Assembly: GCF_016722895.1 (NCBI RefSeq) | Contig: NZ_JAEQNA010000003.1 | Span: 310,001-374,000, forward strand | DNA from: Ramlibacter aurantiacus | GTDB taxonomy: Bacteria > Pseudomonadota > Gammaproteobacteria > Burkholderiales > Burkholderiaceae_C | DNA: 64,000 nucleotides | Reading direction: 5' to 3' | In this document: positions 8,100-19,700 of the stretch, one piece after another | How the letters are laid out: each line of letters begins with the position of its first letter | Position numbering within the stretch: the stretch's first letter is position 1 | Program-made: the position numbers and the translations under genes | The notes under the pieces: generated by a model | Databases searched by the model: none | What the model was told of the DNA's origin: nothing | What the model saw: the letters and a program-made list of their open reading frames with translations, nothing else

Positions 8100-9811
8100 G
8101 CGCAAGCTCCTTCGGTCAGGGCCAGCCCGGCGGCGACCGCCTGGACCAGGCCGGCGTCGACGGCCTCGCCGGTGGCGGCCACGTACGCGTCGGGCCGCAC
8201 CAGCGCCCAGGCGTGGCCGAACACATGGCAGGCGCCCTGCAGGTGGCCTTGCGGGTCGCGCACATGCTCACGCGCCTGCGCGGGCCCGTCGGCCACGACC
8301 TGCACCACCCGCACCGGCGCGGTCTCGACCAGCGCACGCAGGCGCTCGCGGGCGCTGGCGGTGAGGGTGCCGAACACCAGCAGCAGCAGATCGCCGGCGG
8401 CCCAGTCCAGGAGCTGGTTGACCGAGCCGGCCGAGCCGTCGGCCCACTGGAAGGACACGTTCTGCACCGACTTGCCGCCGCCCGGGCCGCAAACCGGTGA
8501 GCGGCTGTACGGGTTGGCGACGGCCATGCGCCCGGTGTTGACCAGCGAGCGGGCGAACAGGTGCTGCTTGGCCAGGCTGATCACGGCCTTGCGGAACACG
8601 CGTTCGATGCCATCGGCCGGCCGCAGGAAACGCGCCGTGCGGTTGGTGACCTGCACGTTCTGCGTGGCGGCCTCGTGCCGCTCGTGGTGGTAGCTGTCCA
8701 GCAGCGCCGGGCTGGCGCGCCCGCGCAGCACCGCGGCCAGTTTCCAGGCGAGGTTGTCGGCGTCGGCCACGCCGGTATTGCCGCCCCGGGCGCCGAAGGG
8801 GCTGACCACCTTGGCGGAATCGCCGATGAAGAACAGCCGGCCGTGCCGCATCTGGTCCACGCACTCGCTGCGGTAGGCGTAGGGGCCCACCCAAACGATC
8901 TCGTAGCGGGTGTCGGGGCCGAACTGCCGGGCCAGGCGCTCGCGCACCACGTCCTCGCGGCTGACGTAGGCCGGGTCGGCGTCGGGCGCCATCTGGTAGT
9001 CGATGCGCCAGACATCGTCTCCCATCAGGTGCTGCCACACGGCCCGGTCCTCGTTGAACGGAGCCTCGATCCAGGTGTGGCGCTCCTGTGGCGGATGTTC
9101 GGCGAAGCGCACGTCGGCGATGCACCAGCGGTCGTCGCCCTTCTTGGCGGTGACGCTGGCGCCCACCCATTGCCGGAACGGGCTGCGCGAGCCGGAGGCG
9201 TCGATCACGTGGTCGGCCCGCAGCTGGTAGTCGCCCGCCGGCGTCGTGATGGACAGCAGCGCACCGTTCTCGTCCTGGCTGTACGCGGTCACCCGGTTGT
9301 TCCAGCGCAGGTCCACGTGGCCGAGTTCGCGGATGCGGTCGACCAGGAAGGCCTCGATGTAGAACTGCTGGATGTTGATGAAGGCCGGCTGGCTCGACAG
9401 GTTGAAGCCGGCCTGCTGGCTCATGTCGAAGGAATACACCTCGTCATGGCCGGCGAAGGTGCGGCCCACGCACCAGCGCGTGCCCTTGGCGGCGATGCGG
9501 TCGTACACCCCCAGGCGCTCGAAGATCTCCAGCGATTTCTGGGTGTAGACGATGCCGCGCGAGGACGCGCCCTTGACCCCGACCGTGTTGTCCTCGTCCA
9601 GCAGCACCGCCGGCACGCCCAGGCGGGCCAGGCAGCAGGCGGCCGTCAGCCCGGTGATGCCGCCGCCGACGATGACGATGGGCTGGTGACCGGGCGTGCC
9701 GGCCTTGATCTCGGGCGGCTCGACGAACGGGTACTCGGGCAGCACGTAGCCGCTGCCCTGCGTGAACTCGTAGCCGTTGGTGAATGCCGTCTCGGCATAG
9801 CGATCGACCAT
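8096..9811 (-). CDS. FAD-dependent aromatic-ring monooxygenase (PHBH/MhpA-like)
   Basis: A 571-residue class A flavoprotein hydroxylase that would use NAD(P)H and O2 to hydroxylate an aromatic substrate. It shows the N-terminal ADP-binding motif IVIVGGGITGLTAACCLARLG, a mid-protein VIDASGSRSPFRQW (DG-type motif region), and the second FAD motif FFIGDSAKVVSPFGARGGN. The C-terminal thioredoxin-like tail of the MhpA/phenol hydroxylase type (DLLLLVFG to RPDAYVA) is also present. ATG 9811 is chosen over the longer frame because GGAGG stands 5 bp upstream. The preceding gene is a VOC dioxygenase and the next is DUF2783, so it likely supplies the diol that the dioxygenase cleaves. The substrate is unknown. 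Confidence 0.85.
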   Translation of the reverse strand: MVDRYAETAFTNGYEFTQGSGYVLPEYPFVEPPEIKAGTPGHQPIVIVGGGITGLTAACCLARLGVPAVLLDEDNTVGVKGASSRGIVYTQKSLEIFERLGVYDRIAAKGTRWCVGRTFAGHDEVYSFDMSQQAGFNLSSQPAFINIQQFYIEAFLVDRIRELGHVDLRWNNRVTAYSQDENGALLSITTPAGDYQLRADHVIDASGSRSPFRQWVGASVTAKKGDDRWCIADVRFAEHPPQERHTWIEAPFNEDRAVWQHLMGDDVWRIDYQMAPDADPAYVSREDVVRERLARQFGPDTRYEIVWVGPYAYRSECVDQMRHGRLFFIGDSAKVVSPFGARGGNTGVADADNLAWKLAAVLRGRASPALLDSYHHERHEAATQNVQVTNRTARFLRPADGIERVFRKAVISLAKQHLFARSLVNTGRMAVANPYSRSPVCGPGGGKSVQNVSFQWADGSAGSVNQLLDWAAGDLLLLVFGTLTASARERLRALVETAPVRVVQVVADGPAQAREHVRDPQGHLQGACHVFGHAWALVRPDAYVAATGEAVDAGLVQAVAAGLALTEGACA

Positions 9812-9834
9812 GGATCCTCCGGTGAGCCGACTCG

Positions 9835-10467
9835 TCAGGCGGACTTGGCGCCGACCTCCGGCCGGTCGTTGCGCTGCGGCTTGAGCGGCTGGGAGGCCTT
9901 GCCCTCGGCCCGCTCCCGGCGCCATTGCTCCTTGCGCGCCGTCCATTCGTCCAGGCGCGCGTGGCAGGTCTTGCTCTCCTCGAGCATCTGGAACTCGTCG
10001 GCCAGCTGGGCGGTCAGTTCGAGCCGGATCCCGTTGGGGTCGAAGAAGTAGATGCTGTGGAAGATGTGGTGGTCGGTGATGCCCAGCACCTCGACCCCAT
10101 GGGCCTCCAGCCGCGCCTTCATGTCGCGCAGGTCCTGCTGCGAATCGACGCGGAAGGAGATGTGGTTGACCCACTTGGGCGTGTTGGGCGAGGGCTCGGC
10201 CACCTGGTCGTCGCCCAGGTCGAAGAAGGCGATGAACGAGCCGTCCTGCAGGCGGAAGAAGAAGTGGGTGTAGGGGCAGTACTCGCCCGTGCTCGGCACG
10301 TGGTCGCTCTGGATGATGTGGTACAGCGGCAGGCCCAGGATGTCTTCGTAGAAGTGCCGGGTCTCCTCGGCATCACGCGCCTTGTAGGCGTAGTGGTGCA
10401 ACTGCTGGATGGCGGGCGGGGCGGGCAGCGTGGGACTGGCGGGATTCGGATGAAGGACTGCGGCCAT
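9835..10467 (-). CDS. VOC-family dioxygenase/glyoxalase-like protein
   Basis: A 210-residue vicinal-oxygen-chelate protein. Potential metal ligands are in the expected places: His24/25 (QLHHYAYKA), His102 (KWVNHISFRV) and Glu150 (GIRLELTAQ), the 2-His-1-Glu triad of extradiol dioxygenases. A basic C-terminal tail of about 45 residues (ARKEQWRRERAEGKAS) extends past the VOC fold. ATG 10467 has AGGAGA upstream and is the first gene of the operon VOC-monooxygenase-DUF2783. It is probably a ring-cleavage enzyme for the hydroxylated product of its neighbour; a non-redox glyoxalase-type role cannot be excluded. Confidence 0.8.
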   Translation of the reverse strand: MAAVLHPNPASPTLPAPPAIQQLHHYAYKARDAEETRHFYEDILGLPLYHIIQSDHVPSTGEYCPYTHFFFRLQDGSFIAFFDLGDDQVAEPSPNTPKWVNHISFRVDSQQDLRDMKARLEAHGVEVLGITDHHIFHSIYFFDPNGIRLELTAQLADEFQMLEESKTCHARLDEWTARKEQWRRERAEGKASQPLKPQRNDRPEVGAKSA

Positions 10468-10491
10468 GGAGCGTCTCCTGGGTTTACCATT

Positions 10492-10516
10492 GCGTAACGC
10501 GTTCACTATAGCGTAA
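10492..10516 (-). promoter_or_regulatory. promoter and operator-like palindrome of the VOC-monooxygenase operon
   Basis: On the minus strand TATAGT (10505-10510) is a good -10 box. Just downstream, where transcription would begin, is GCGTAACGCGTT (10492-10503), which contains the perfect palindrome AACGCGTT, and GCGTAA occurs again at 10511-10516. Palindromes overlapping the start site are typical repressor operators. No regulator gene is adjacent, so the controlling protein is unknown. Confidence 0.4.
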
Positions 10517-10556
10517 TCGCCCGGTTGGGCCGGTGGTACCCGGGTCCCCGGCGCTG

Positions 10557-11291
10557 TCATTCGGGGGCGAACAGGTCCACCTTGTCCGTGATGATCCCGT
10601 CGCAACCCAGCTCGTTCAAGCGCTGCGCGGCCGCCGGGTCGTTCACCGTGTAGCCCAGGCAGCGCAGCCCGGCGCCGCGGGCCTGCGTCACCAGGGCCGC
10701 ATCCCAGAGCGTGTGCCGGCAGACCACCGCCACGCACTGCAGCGCTTCGGCCTGTTCCAGCCATCCGGGCCGCAGCGCGTCGAGCAGCAGCGCGCGGGGC
10801 AACTCGGGCACGACCTTGCGGGCGGCGTGCAGGCTGTCCGGCTGGAAGGACGACAGCAAGGGCGGCACGGCAGCCGCCTGCCAGGACGCGGCCGCGTGCC
10901 GGGCCACCACCTCGCCGGTGATCGCCTCGGCGCCGGGGGTGGGCTTGATCTCGATGTTGAGCAGCCGGTCGTTGGCCCGGCACCAGCGCGCGATGTTCTG
11001 CAGCGTGGGCAGCGGCTCGCCGGCATGGGCGGGCGAGTGCCAGCTGCCCGCGTCCAGCCGGGACAGCTCGGCCCAGGGCAACTGGCCCGCGATGCCGCGG
11101 CCGTTGGTGGTGCGCTCCAGGGTGGCGTCGTGCAGCAGGAACGGCACGCCATCGGCCGAGAGCTTCACGTCGCACTCGGCCATGCGATAGCCGTAGCCGG
11201 CGCCCAGGCGAAAGGCCGCCAACGTGTTCTCCGGGGCCAGCTGCCCGGCGCCGCGGTGGGCGATCCAGCGGGGATAGGGCCAGGGCTTCAT
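10557..11291 (-). CDS. ugpQ: glycerophosphodiester phosphodiesterase
   Basis: Cytoplasmic hydrolase (244 residues, no signal peptide) that splits glycerophosphodiesters to glycerol-3-phosphate and an alcohol. It shows the GDPD signature WIAHRGAGQLAPENTLAAF (catalytic His and the E-N pair), CDVKLSADGVPFLLHD (metal and catalytic residues), NIEIKP, and a C-terminal GYTVND. The ATG lies 1 bp after the ugpC stop, so it is the last gene of the ugp operon. This matches the enteric ugp operon, where UgpQ processes imported diesters. Confidence 0.93.
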   Translation of the reverse strand: MKPWPYPRWIAHRGAGQLAPENTLAAFRLGAGYGYRMAECDVKLSADGVPFLLHDATLERTTNGRGIAGQLPWAELSRLDAGSWHSPAHAGEPLPTLQNIARWCRANDRLLNIEIKPTPGAEAITGEVVARHAAASWQAAAVPPLLSSFQPDSLHAARKVVPELPRALLLDALRPGWLEQAEALQCVAVVCRHTLWDAALVTQARGAGLRCLGYTVNDPAAAQRLNELGCDGIITDKVDLFAPE

Positions 11292-11292
11292 G

Positions 11293-12327
<1,035 letters not shown>

Positions 12328-12340
12328 ACGGTGCGTCGTT

Positions 12341-13192
12341 CTATTTCTCGGTGTCGACCAGGCCCTTGACGAACCAGTGCTGCATCAGCAGCACCACCAA
12401 GGCCGGCGGGATCATGGCCAGGATGGCGGTGGCCATGACGATGTTCCAGTCGTTGGCGGCGTCGCCGCCGGAGATCATCCGCTTGATGCCCATGACCACC
12501 GGGTACATCGATTCGTCGGTGGTCACCAGCAGCGGCCACAGGTACTGGTTCCAGCCGTAGATGAACTGGATCACGAAGAGCGCCGCGATGCTGGTGGTCG
12601 ACAGCGGCAGCAGCACGTCCCGGAAGAACCGCATCGGGCCGGCGCCGTCCACCCGCGCCGCCTCCACCAGCTCGTCGGGTACGGTCAGGAAGAACTGCCG
12701 GAACAGGAAGGTGGCCGTCGCGCTGGCGATCAGCGGCACGGTGAGCCCTGCATACGTGTTGAGCATGCCCAGGTCCGAGACCACCTGGTAGGTGGGGCCG
12801 ATGCGCACCTCCACCGGCAGCATCAGCGTCACGAAAATGGCCCAGAAGAAAAACATGCGCCCGGGGAAGCGGAAGTACACGATGGCGAAGGCCGACAGCA
12901 GCGAAATGGCGATCTTGCCGATCGCGATCACCAGCGCCGACACCGCACTCACGAACATCATGCGCCCGACCGGGGCCGTGGAGGCCGAACCCCCGCCCGT
13001 GCCGTTGATCGCGTGCGTGTAGTTCTCCAGCAGGTGCGGCCCCGGCAGCAGCGGCATCGGCGCCTGCACGATGTCGCGCGCCGTGTGGGTGCTGGCCACG
13101 AAGGTGATGTACAGCGGAAAGGCGACCACGATCACGCCCAGCACCAGCACCAGGTGCGAGATGAAGGTAGCCAGCGGACGACGTTCAACCAT
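12341..13192 (-). CDS. ugpE: sn-glycerol-3-phosphate ABC transporter permease UgpE
   Basis: Inner-membrane permease of 283 residues with about six membrane segments, beginning with [20 protein letters not shown]. The EAA loop that docks the ATPase is seen as [23 protein letters not shown] 13192 ([10 protein letters not shown]) is preferred to an upstream TTG. It is separated from ugpA by about 114 bp that hold a palindromic repeat, whereas the other genes in the operon are nearly contiguous. Confidence 0.92.
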   Translation of the reverse strand: MVERRPLATFISHLVLVLGVIVVAFPLYITFVASTHTARDIVQAPMPLLPGPHLLENYTHAINGTGGGSASTAPVGRMMFVSAVSALVIAIGKIAISLLSAFAIVYFRFPGRMFFFWAIFVTLMLPVEVRIGPTYQVVSDLGMLNTYAGLTVPLIASATATFLFRQFFLTVPDELVEAARVDGAGPMRFFRDVLLPLSTTSIAALFVIQFIYGWNQYLWPLLVTTDESMYPVVMGIKRMISGGDAANDWNIVMATAILAMIPPALVVLLMQHWFVKGLVDTEK

Positions 13193-13229
13193 GATGCTTC
13201 GTGCCACGAGAGAAGCTGCCAAATACGGG

Positions 13230-13306
13230 GGCCACCGCGGAACCGGCTTCGCCGGGCCGCTGGTGGCGCCCCCTCGGGGGGAGGCGACGAAGTCGCTGCG
13301 GGGGGG
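13230..13306. repeat. interspersed palindromic repeat, copy 1
   Basis: REP/BIME-like element between ugpA and ugpE. Its core GGCCACCGCGG-AACCGGC-TTC-GCCGGGCCGC-TGGTGGC can fold as nested inverted repeats (GCCACC/GGTGGC, GCGG/CCGC, CCGGC/GCCGG). A C-run/G-run palindrome follows. Near-identical copies occur at 21435-21550 and 33484-33580. This copy lacks their 3' end and has a different tail (GACGAAGTCGCTGC). Confidence 0.8.
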
Positions 13307-14194
13307 TCAATAGTTCACTTTTCTCTCGATGTAGCGGAACTGGATGACCGTGAGCACGACGACGATCGCCATCAGCACCACCGACTGCGCCGCCGAGCCG
13401 CCCAGGTCCAGTGCCTTGAAACCGTCGTAGTACACCTTGTAGACCAGGATGGCCGTGTCCTTGCCCGGCCCGCCTTCGGTGGCGGCATCGACGATCGCGA
13501 AGGTGTCGAAGAAGGCGTAGACGACGTTGATCACCAGCAGGAAGAAGGTGGTGGGAGACAGCAGCGGAAAGACGATGCTCCAGAAGCGCCGCCAGGGTCC
13601 GGCGCCGTCGATGGCCGCGGCCTCGATCAGGCTGCGGGGGATCGCCTGCAGGCCGGCCAGGAAGAACAGGAAGTTGTAGGAGATGTGCTTCCACACGGCG
13701 GCGAACACGATCAGCGCCATCGCCTGCCCACTATTGAGCAAGTGGTTCCACTCGTATCCCGCCTGCCGCAGGGCGTAGCTCACCAGGCCGATGGATGGCG
13801 CGAACATGAACAGCCACAGCACGCCAGCCACTGCCGGCGCCACCGCGTAGGGCCAGATCAGCAGGGTCTTGTAGAAGGTCGCGCCGCGCAGCACGCGGTC
13901 GGCGAAGACCGCCAGCACCAGCGACAGGGACAGCCCCAGGCCGGCGACCAGCACCGAAAAGATGGCGGTGGTGCGGAACGACGCCAGGTAGCTCTCGTCG
14001 TGCAGCAGCCGCTCGAAGTTCTCCAGCCCGACCCACTCGACCGAGCTGCCGAAGGCGTCCTGCTGCTGCAGCGACTGCACCAGTGCCTGCGCCGCCGGCC
14101 AGAAGAAGAAGACGGCGATGACCAGCAGCTGCGGGGCGAGCAGCGCGCCCGGCAGCCACCAGCTCTTGAAGCGGACCCGTTTCTCGGCGGCCAC
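13307..14194 (-). CDS. ugpA: sn-glycerol-3-phosphate ABC transporter permease UgpA
   Basis: Inner-membrane permease of 295 residues with about six transmembrane helices; the first is [21 protein letters not shown]. The EAA motif [20 protein letters not shown] contacts UgpC. The start is GTG 14194, preceded by GAAGGGAA and only 7 bp after the ugpB stop, so it is coupled to the binding-protein gene. Length and topology match UgpA. Confidence 0.92.
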   Translation of the reverse strand: MAAEKRVRFKSWWLPGALLAPQLLVIAVFFFWPAAQALVQSLQQQDAFGSSVEWVGLENFERLLHDESYLASFRTTAIFSVLVAGLGLSLSLVLAVFADRVLRGATFYKTLLIWPYAVAPAVAGVLWLFMFAPSIGLVSYALRQAGYEWNHLLNSGQAMALIVFAAVWKHISYNFLFFLAGLQAIPRSLIEAAAIDGAGPWRRFWSIVFPLLSPTTFFLLVINVVYAFFDTFAIVDAATEGGPGKDTAILVYKVYYDGFKALDLGGSAAQSVVLMAIVVVLTVIQFRYIERKVNY

Positions 14195-14201
14195 GTTCCC
14201 T

Positions 14202-15512
14202 TCAGCCGCGGTTGGCGCGCTCGAATCGTTCGAGCTGCTCGTTGCCGCGCTTCACGGCGCCATCGAGCGCCTCCTGGGCGGTCTTCTTGCCCGCCCAGAC
14301 CTGCTCCAGCTCCTCGTCCATGATGGCGCGGATCTGGTTGAAGTTGCCCAGGCGCACGCCGCGCGACTTGTCGGTGGTCTTGCGGATCATCTGGTTGACC
14401 GCGGTGTCGGTACCGGGGTTCTGCTTGTAGAAGCCCGATTTCTCCGTCAGCTCGAAGGAGGCCAGCGTGACCGGCAGGTAGCCGGTGCGCTGGTGGCTCT
14501 TGGCCTGCACCTCGGGGTTGGTCAGGTAGTTGAAGAAGGCGGCCACGCCCTTGTAGTCGGCCGCCGGCTTGCCCGACATCACCCACAGCGAGGCGCCGCC
14601 GATGATGGTGTTCTGCGGCGCGCCGGGCACGTCGGGGTAGTAGGGCAGCGGCGCGATGCCGAAGGCGAACTGCGCGTTCTTCTTGATCGAGGCGTAGGTC
14701 GACGAGCTGGCGGTGGCCATGGCGCACTCGCCCGAATAGAAGGCGGCGTCGGCCTTGTTGCCGCGGCCGCGGTACTGGAACAGGCCCTGCTTGGCCATGT
14801 TGCCCAGGTTCTCGATGTGGCGCACGTGCAGCGGACTGTTGAAAGCCAGCCGCGCCTTGGTGCCGCCGAAGCCGTTGTTCTGGGTGGCGAACAGCGTGTT
14901 GTGCCAGGTCGAGAAGCTCTCCAGCTGCGTCCAGCCCTGCCAGCTGGTGGTGAAGGGGCAGGCCACGCCCGCGGTCTTGAGCTTGGCCGCCGCCAGGGCC
15001 AGCTCGGGCCAGGTGCGTGGCGGCTTCTCGGGGTCGAGCCCGGCCTTCTTGAACAGGTCCTTGTTGTAGTTGAGGACGGTGGTGGAGCTGTTCAGGGGAA
15101 AGCTGAGCATCTGGCCATTCGGCGCGGTGTAGTAACCGACGACGGCGGAGATGTAGGCGGTCGGGTCGAACTTGTGGCCGGCATCGGCCATGACCTTGCC
15201 CACCGGCACCACCGCGCCCTTGGCCGCCATCATGGTGGCGGTGCCCACTTCGTACACCTGCAGGATGTGGGGCGCATTGCCGGCACGGAAGGCGGCGATG
15301 GACGCGGTCATGGACTCGTCGTAGCTGCCCTTGTAGGTGGGGATGACCTTGTAGTCCTTTTGGCTGGCATTGAAGCCATTGGCCAGGTCGACCACCCAGT
15401 CATTCAGGCCGGCGGTCATGGAATGCCACCAGTGGATCTCGGTTTGCGCCAGGACAGGCGCGTGCAGGGCGGCGGCCAGCGTGGCCAGGGCGAAGGTCTT
15501 GCCGAATTTCAT
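14202..15512 (-). CDS. ugpB: sn-glycerol-3-phosphate-binding periplasmic protein
   Basis: Extracellular solute-binding protein, family 1, of 436 residues. A Sec signal peptide is evident ([23 protein letters not shown], cleavage after residue 22 or 23). The mature protein starts [12 protein letters not shown], as in UgpB, and contains [22 protein letters not shown] and [17 protein letters not shown], both typical of glycerol-3-phosphate binders. It is the first gene of the ugpBAECQ operon. AAGGAGA precedes the ATG. The 194-bp spacer shared with the divergent oxidoreductase gene must contain its promoter; a phosphate-regulon box was not recognised. Confidence 0.94.
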   Translation of the reverse strand: MKFGKTFALATLAAALHAPVLAQTEIHWWHSMTAGLNDWVVDLANGFNASQKDYKVIPTYKGSYDESMTASIAAFRAGNAPHILQVYEVGTATMMAAKGAVVPVGKVMADAGHKFDPTAYISAVVGYYTAPNGQMLSFPLNSSTTVLNYNKDLFKKAGLDPEKPPRTWPELALAAAKLKTAGVACPFTTSWQGWTQLESFSTWHNTLFATQNNGFGGTKARLAFNSPLHVRHIENLGNMAKQGLFQYRGRGNKADAAFYSGECAMATASSSTYASIKKNAQFAFGIAPLPYYPDVPGAPQNTIIGGASLWVMSGKPAADYKGVAAFFNYLTNPEVQAKSHQRTGYLPVTLASFELTEKSGFYKQNPGTDTAVNQMIRKTTDKSRGVRLGNFNQIRAIMDEELEQVWAGKKTAQEALDGAVKRGNEQLERFERANRG

Positions 15513-15706
15513 GGACTGCGTCTCCTTGTTGCGAACGCGACCTTAAGGCCGGTTCATGACTCTTCTGCGAAACAACCCATTCTGGAGCTTGTCGCGAGCC
15601 GCCGGGCACCGGGTTTTCCAGCCGTCCGGGCTGCAGCGGTGCCCTGCGGTAACATCGCCCGTCAGCCGCGCCTCCCCCTCATCGTTACGGCTGCAGCCCG
15701 CTCGCG
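15513..15706. other. divergent intergenic region, ugpB / oxidoreductase
   Basis: This 194-bp spacer between divergent genes holds the ugpB ribosome-binding site (AAGGAGA on the minus strand). I see no open gene, strong hairpin or clear pho box. Promoters for both directions are presumably here but could not be pinned down. Confidence 0.5.
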
Positions 15707-18700
15707 ATGAACGCTCCCACCGCACTCGATCACCTTCTTGCCGACACCGGCGCCCAGGCTGCGCGCCTGCGCGAGATCCCCTACAACTACACCTCGTTTT
15801 CCGACCGCGAGATCGTCATCCGGCTGCTGGGGGCCCGGGCCTGGGAGGTGCTGAGCCGGTTGCGCGAAGAGCGCCACACCGGCCGGTCCGCCCGCATGCT
15901 CTACGAGGTGCTGGGTGACATCTGGGTCGTGCAGCGCAACCCCTACCTGCAGGACGACCTGCTCGACAACCCCAAGCGGCGCCGCCTGCTCGTCGAGGCG
16001 CTGCACCACCGCCTGGGCGAGGTCGAGCGGCGGCGTACGCCCGGCGAGGACAACGGCCGCGACGTGCTGGTCGGCGAACTGCTGGCCGCGGCCCGCCTCG
16101 CCGTGCAGGGCTTCGACGAGAGCTTCACCCGCATGGCCGAGTTGCGGCGCCGCACCCAGCGCGTGCTGGGGCGGCTCACCGCGCGCGACAACATCAAGTT
16201 CGACGGCCTGTCACGGGTGGCGCACGTCACCGACGCGACCGACTGGCGGGTCGAATACCCGTTCGTGGTCCTCACGCCAGACACCGAAGCCGAGATGGCG
16301 GCCGTCGTGCGCGGCTGCATCGAGCTGGGCCTGACCATCATTCCGCGCGGCGGCGGCACCGGCTACACCGGCGGCGCGATCCCCCTGACCTGGAAGAGCG
16401 CGGTCATCAACACCGAGAAGCTCGAGGCCATGAGCGAGGTCGAGAAGGTGGCCATCCCCGGCCACGAGCAGCCGGTGGCCACCGTCTGGACCGAGGCCGG
16501 CGTGGTGACCCAGCGCGTGGCCGACGCCGCCGAGCGCGCCGGCTTCGTCTTCGCGGTCGACCCCACCTCGGCCGAGGCCTCGTGCGTGGGCGGCAACGTT
16601 GCCATGAACGCCGGTGGCAAGAAGGCCGTGCTCTGGGGCACGGCGCTGGACAACCTGGTGTCCTGGCGCATGGTCACCCCGCAGGCCGAGTGGCTGGAGG
16701 TGGTGCGGCTGGACCACAACCTGGGCAAGATCCACGACGCCGAGCAGGCCAGCTTCGAGCTGCGCTACTTCCCGGCCGACAGCCGCCGCGTCGACTGGAG
16801 CAAGCCGGCGCGCACCGAACGCCTGGTGATCCCCGGCCGCGCCTTCCGCAAGGAGGGCCTGGGCAAGGACGTCACCGACAAGTTCCTGGCCGGCCTGCCC
16901 GGGGTGCAGAAGGAAGGCTGCGACGGCCTCATCACCAGCGCGCGCTGGGTGGTGCACCGCATGCCGGCGCACACCCGCACCGTGTGCCTGGAGTTCTTCG
17001 GCAACGCCAAGGACGCGGTGCCCAGCATCGTCGAGATCAAGGACTTCATGTTCGCCGAGCAGCGCCGCAGCGGCACGCTGCTGGCCGGGCTGGAGCACCT
17101 GGACGACCGTTACCTGAAGGCCGTGGGCTATGCCACCAAGAGCAAGCGCGGCGGCCTGCCCAAGATGGTGTTGATCGGCGACATCGCCGGCGACGATCCC
17201 GACGCCGTGGCCCGCGCCACCTCCGAGGTGGTGCGCCTGGCCAATTCGCGCAGCGGCGAAGGCTTCGTTGCCATCAGCGCCGAGGCCCGCAAGAAGTTCT
17301 GGCTCGACCGCAAGCGCACGGCCGCCATCAGCCGCCACACCAACGCCTTCAAGATCAACGAAGACGTGGTGATCCCGCTGCCGCGCATGGCCGAGTACAC
17401 CGACGGCATCGAGCGCATCAACATCGAGCTGAGCCTGGCCAACAAGCTGCGCCTGGTCGATGAGCTCGAAGCCTTCCTCGCGCGCGGCAACCTGCCGCTG
17501 GGCCGGCAGGACGACGCCGGCGAGATCCCGCCGGCCGAGCTGCTGGGCGATCGCGTGGCCCAGGCGCTGGCCCTGCTGGGGGAGGTGCGCACGCTCTGGA
17601 GCGGCTGGCTGCAGCAGGTCGATGCGCTGTTCCCGCAACTGCAGGACCACACCCTGCGCGCGAGCTGGAAGACGCAGATCCGCGCGCCGCTGCAGCAGGT
17701 GTTCGGCGGCCAGGCCTTCGCGCCCATCCGCGACGAACTCGACGCCATCCACCAGCGCGTGCTCAAGGGCCGCGTATGGGTGGCGCTGCACATGCACGCC
17801 GGCGACGGCAACGTGCACACCAACATCCCGGTCAACAGCGACGACTACGAGATGCTGCAGGCCGCGCACGGCGCCGTGAAGCGGATCATGGGGCTGGCCC
17901 GGTCGCTGGGCGGGGTGATCTCGGGCGAGCACGGCATCGGCATCACCAAGCTCGAATTCCTCAGCGACGAGGAGCTCGCGCCCTTTGCCGAGTACAAGCG
18001 CCGCGTCGACCCCGAAGGCCGCTTCAACCTGGGCAAGCTGCTGCGCAGCACCGATCCGCAACCGGCGATCGGGGTGGCGCTGCACTCGGACCTGACCAAC
18101 GCCTACACCCCCAGCTTCGGCCTGATGGGGCACGAGTCGCTGATCATGCAGCAGTCGGACATCGGCGCCATCGCCGATAGCGTCAAGGACTGCCTGCGCT
18201 GCGGCAAGTGCAAGCCGGTGTGCGCCACGCACGTGCCGCGCGCCAACCTGCTGTACAGCCCGCGCAACAAGATCCTCGCCACCTCCCTGCTGGTCGAGGC
18301 CTTCCTGTACGAGGAACAGACGCGCCGCGGCGTGTCGATCAAGCACTGGGAAGAGTTCGAGGATGTGGCCGACCACTGCACGGTGTGCCACAAGTGCTTC
18401 AATCCCTGCCCGGTCAAGATCGACTTCGGCGACGTCTCCATGAACATGCGCAACCTGCTGCGCAAGATGGGGCAGAAGAGCTTCCGTCCCGGGCAGGCCG
18501 CGGCCATGTTCATGCTCAACGCCACCAACCCCGAGACCATCAAGCTGGCGCGCACCGCCATGGTCGACGTGGGCTTCAAGGCGCAGCGCCTGGCCAACGA
18601 CCTGCTGCGCGGCCTGGCCCGCAAGCAGGTGACGCAGCCCCCGTCCACCCACGGCACGGCACCGCTCAAGGAGCAGGTGATCCACTTCGTGAACAAGAAG

Positions 18701-19603
18701 TTGCCGGGCGGGCTGCCCAAGAAGACGGCCCGGGCCTTGCTGGACATCGAGGACAAGGACTACGTCCCCATCATCCGCAACCCCCGCACCACCACCACCG
18801 AGTCCGAGGCGGTGTTCTATTTCCCGGGCTGCGGCTCCGAGCGCCTGTTCTCGCAGGTGGGCCTGGCCACGCAGGCCATGCTCTGGCATGCGGGCGTGCA
18901 GACGGTGCTGCCGCCGGGCTACCTGTGCTGCGGTTACCCGCAACGCGGCAGCGGCGACTTCGACAAGGCCGAAAAGATCATCACCGACAACCGGGTGCTG
19001 TTCCACCGCGTCGCCAACACCCTGAACTACCTGGACATCAAGACCGTGGTGGTCTCCTGCGGCACCTGCTTCGACCAGCTCCAGGGCTATGAATTCGACA
19101 AGATCTTCCCGGGCTGCCGGATCGTCGACATCCACGAGTACCTGCTCGAAAAGGGCGTCAAGCTCGAAGGCGAGGGTGCCTACCTGTACCACGACCCCTG
19201 CCACTCGCCCATGAAGCTGCGCGACCCCATGCAGACCGTCAAGGAACTGGTGGGCCCGCAGGTGCGCAAGTCCGAGCGCTGCTGCGGCGAGTCCGGCACG
19301 CTGGGGGTCACCCGGCCGGACATCTCGACCCAGGTGCGCTTTCGCAAGGAAGAACAGCTGCGCAAGGACGAGGCGGCGCTGCGCGAGGCCAGCGCCGTCG
19401 GCGCCGAGGGCAAGGTGAAGATCCTCACCAGCTGCCCGAGCTGCCTGCAGGGCCTGTCGCGCTATGGCGCGGACCTGCAGAACGGCCTGCTCGAGGCCGA
19501 CTACATCGTGGTCGAGATGGCCAACCGGCTGCTCGGCGCCGACTGGATGCCCCAGTACGTGAAGGCCGCCAACCAGGGCGGCATCGAGCGGGTGCTGGTG
19601 TGA
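15707..19603 (+). CDS. DUF3683-type FAD/Fe-S oxidoreductase (D-lactate dehydrogenase-like)
   Basis: Very large (1298 residues) fusion oxidoreductase. Residues 1-160 are the DUF3683-type N-terminal region ([19 protein letters not shown]). Residues about 165-800 form a FAD_binding_4 / FAD-oxidase C unit: [17 protein letters not shown] binds FAD pyrophosphate, and [15 protein letters not shown] and GEHGIG are the C-terminal signatures of D-lactate/glycolate oxidases. Two cysteine motifs then follow, [11 protein letters not shown] (from 828) and [12 protein letters not shown] (from 891), consistent with two 4Fe-4S clusters. The C-terminus has CCG domains ([42 protein letters not shown]). It probably passes electrons from a D-2-hydroxyacid to the quinone pool; the substrate is not proven. 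There is no obvious Shine-Dalgarno sequence. Confidence 0.88.
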   Translation: MNAPTALDHLLADTGAQAARLREIPYNYTSFSDREIVIRLLGARAWEVLSRLREERHTGRSARMLYEVLGDIWVVQRNPYLQDDLLDNPKRRRLLVEALHHRLGEVERRRTPGEDNGRDVLVGELLAAARLAVQGFDESFTRMAELRRRTQRVLGRLTARDNIKFDGLSRVAHVTDATDWRVEYPFVVLTPDTEAEMAAVVRGCIELGLTIIPRGGGTGYTGGAIPLTWKSAVINTEKLEAMSEVEKVAIPGHEQPVATVWTEAGVVTQRVADAAERAGFVFAVDPTSAEASCVGGNVAMNAGGKKAVLWGTALDNLVSWRMVTPQAEWLEVVRLDHNLGKIHDAEQASFELRYFPADSRRVDWSKPARTERLVIPGRAFRKEGLGKDVTDKFLAGLPGVQKEGCDGLITSARWVVHRMPAHTRTVCLEFFGNAKDAVPSIVEIKDFMFAEQRRSGTLLAGLEHLDDRYLKAVGYATKSKRGGLPKMVLIGDIAGDDPDAVARATSEVVRLANSRSGEGFVAISAEARKKFWLDRKRTAAISRHTNAFKINEDVVIPLPRMAEYTDGIERINIELSLANKLRLVDELEAFLARGNLPLGRQDDAGEIPPAELLGDRVAQALALLGEVRTLWSGWLQQVDALFPQLQDHTLRASWKTQIRAPLQQVFGGQAFAPIRDELDAIHQRVLKGRVWVALHMHAGDGNVHTNIPVNSDDYEMLQAAHGAVKRIMGLARSLGGVISGEHGIGITKLEFLSDEELAPFAEYKRRVDPEGRFNLGKLLRSTDPQPAIGVALHSDLTNAYTPSFGLMGHESLIMQQSDIGAIADSVKDCLRCGKCKPVCATHVPRANLLYSPRNKILATSLLVEAFLYEEQTRRGVSIKHWEEFEDVADHCTVCHKCFNPCPVKIDFGDVSMNMRNLLRKMGQKSFRPGQAAAMFMLNATNPETIKLARTAMVDVGFKAQRLANDLLRGLARKQVTQPPSTHGTAPLKEQVIHFVNKKLPGGLPKKTARALLDIEDKDYVPIIRNPRTTTTESEAVFYFPGCGSERLFSQVGLATQAMLWHAGVQTVLPPGYLCCGYPQRGSGDFDKAEKIITDNRVLFHRVANTLNYLDIKTVVVSCGTCFDQLQGYEFDKIFPGCRIVDIHEYLLEKGVKLEGEGAYLYHDPCHSPMKLRDPMQTVKELVGPQVRKSERCCGESGTLGVTRPDISTQVRFRKEEQLRKDEAALREASAVGAEGKVKILTSCPSCLQGLSRYGADLQNGLLEADYIVVEMANRLLGADWMPQYVKAANQGGIERVLV

Positions 19604-19631
19604 GCGCCGCCCGGCCGGCCGCCCGAAGGCG

Positions 19632-19697
19632 CTCGCCCCCTCCGCTTGCGAGGTCGGAGGAGCAGCCCGCGCAGCGGGCAATGCTGGGGGAGGCCAA
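19632..19697. repeat. second type of palindromic intergenic repeat
   Basis: Element with two hairpins: CCTCCG (19639-19644) with CGGAGG (19655-19660), and GCCCGC (19665-19670) with GCGGGC (19674-19679). It ends in GGGGGAGGC. It fills the oxidoreductase-HIT spacer, and the purine run at its 3' end serves as the Shine-Dalgarno sequence of the next gene. From memory, similar modules are common between genes in Comamonadaceae. Confidence 0.6.
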
Positions 19698-19700
19698 CCA

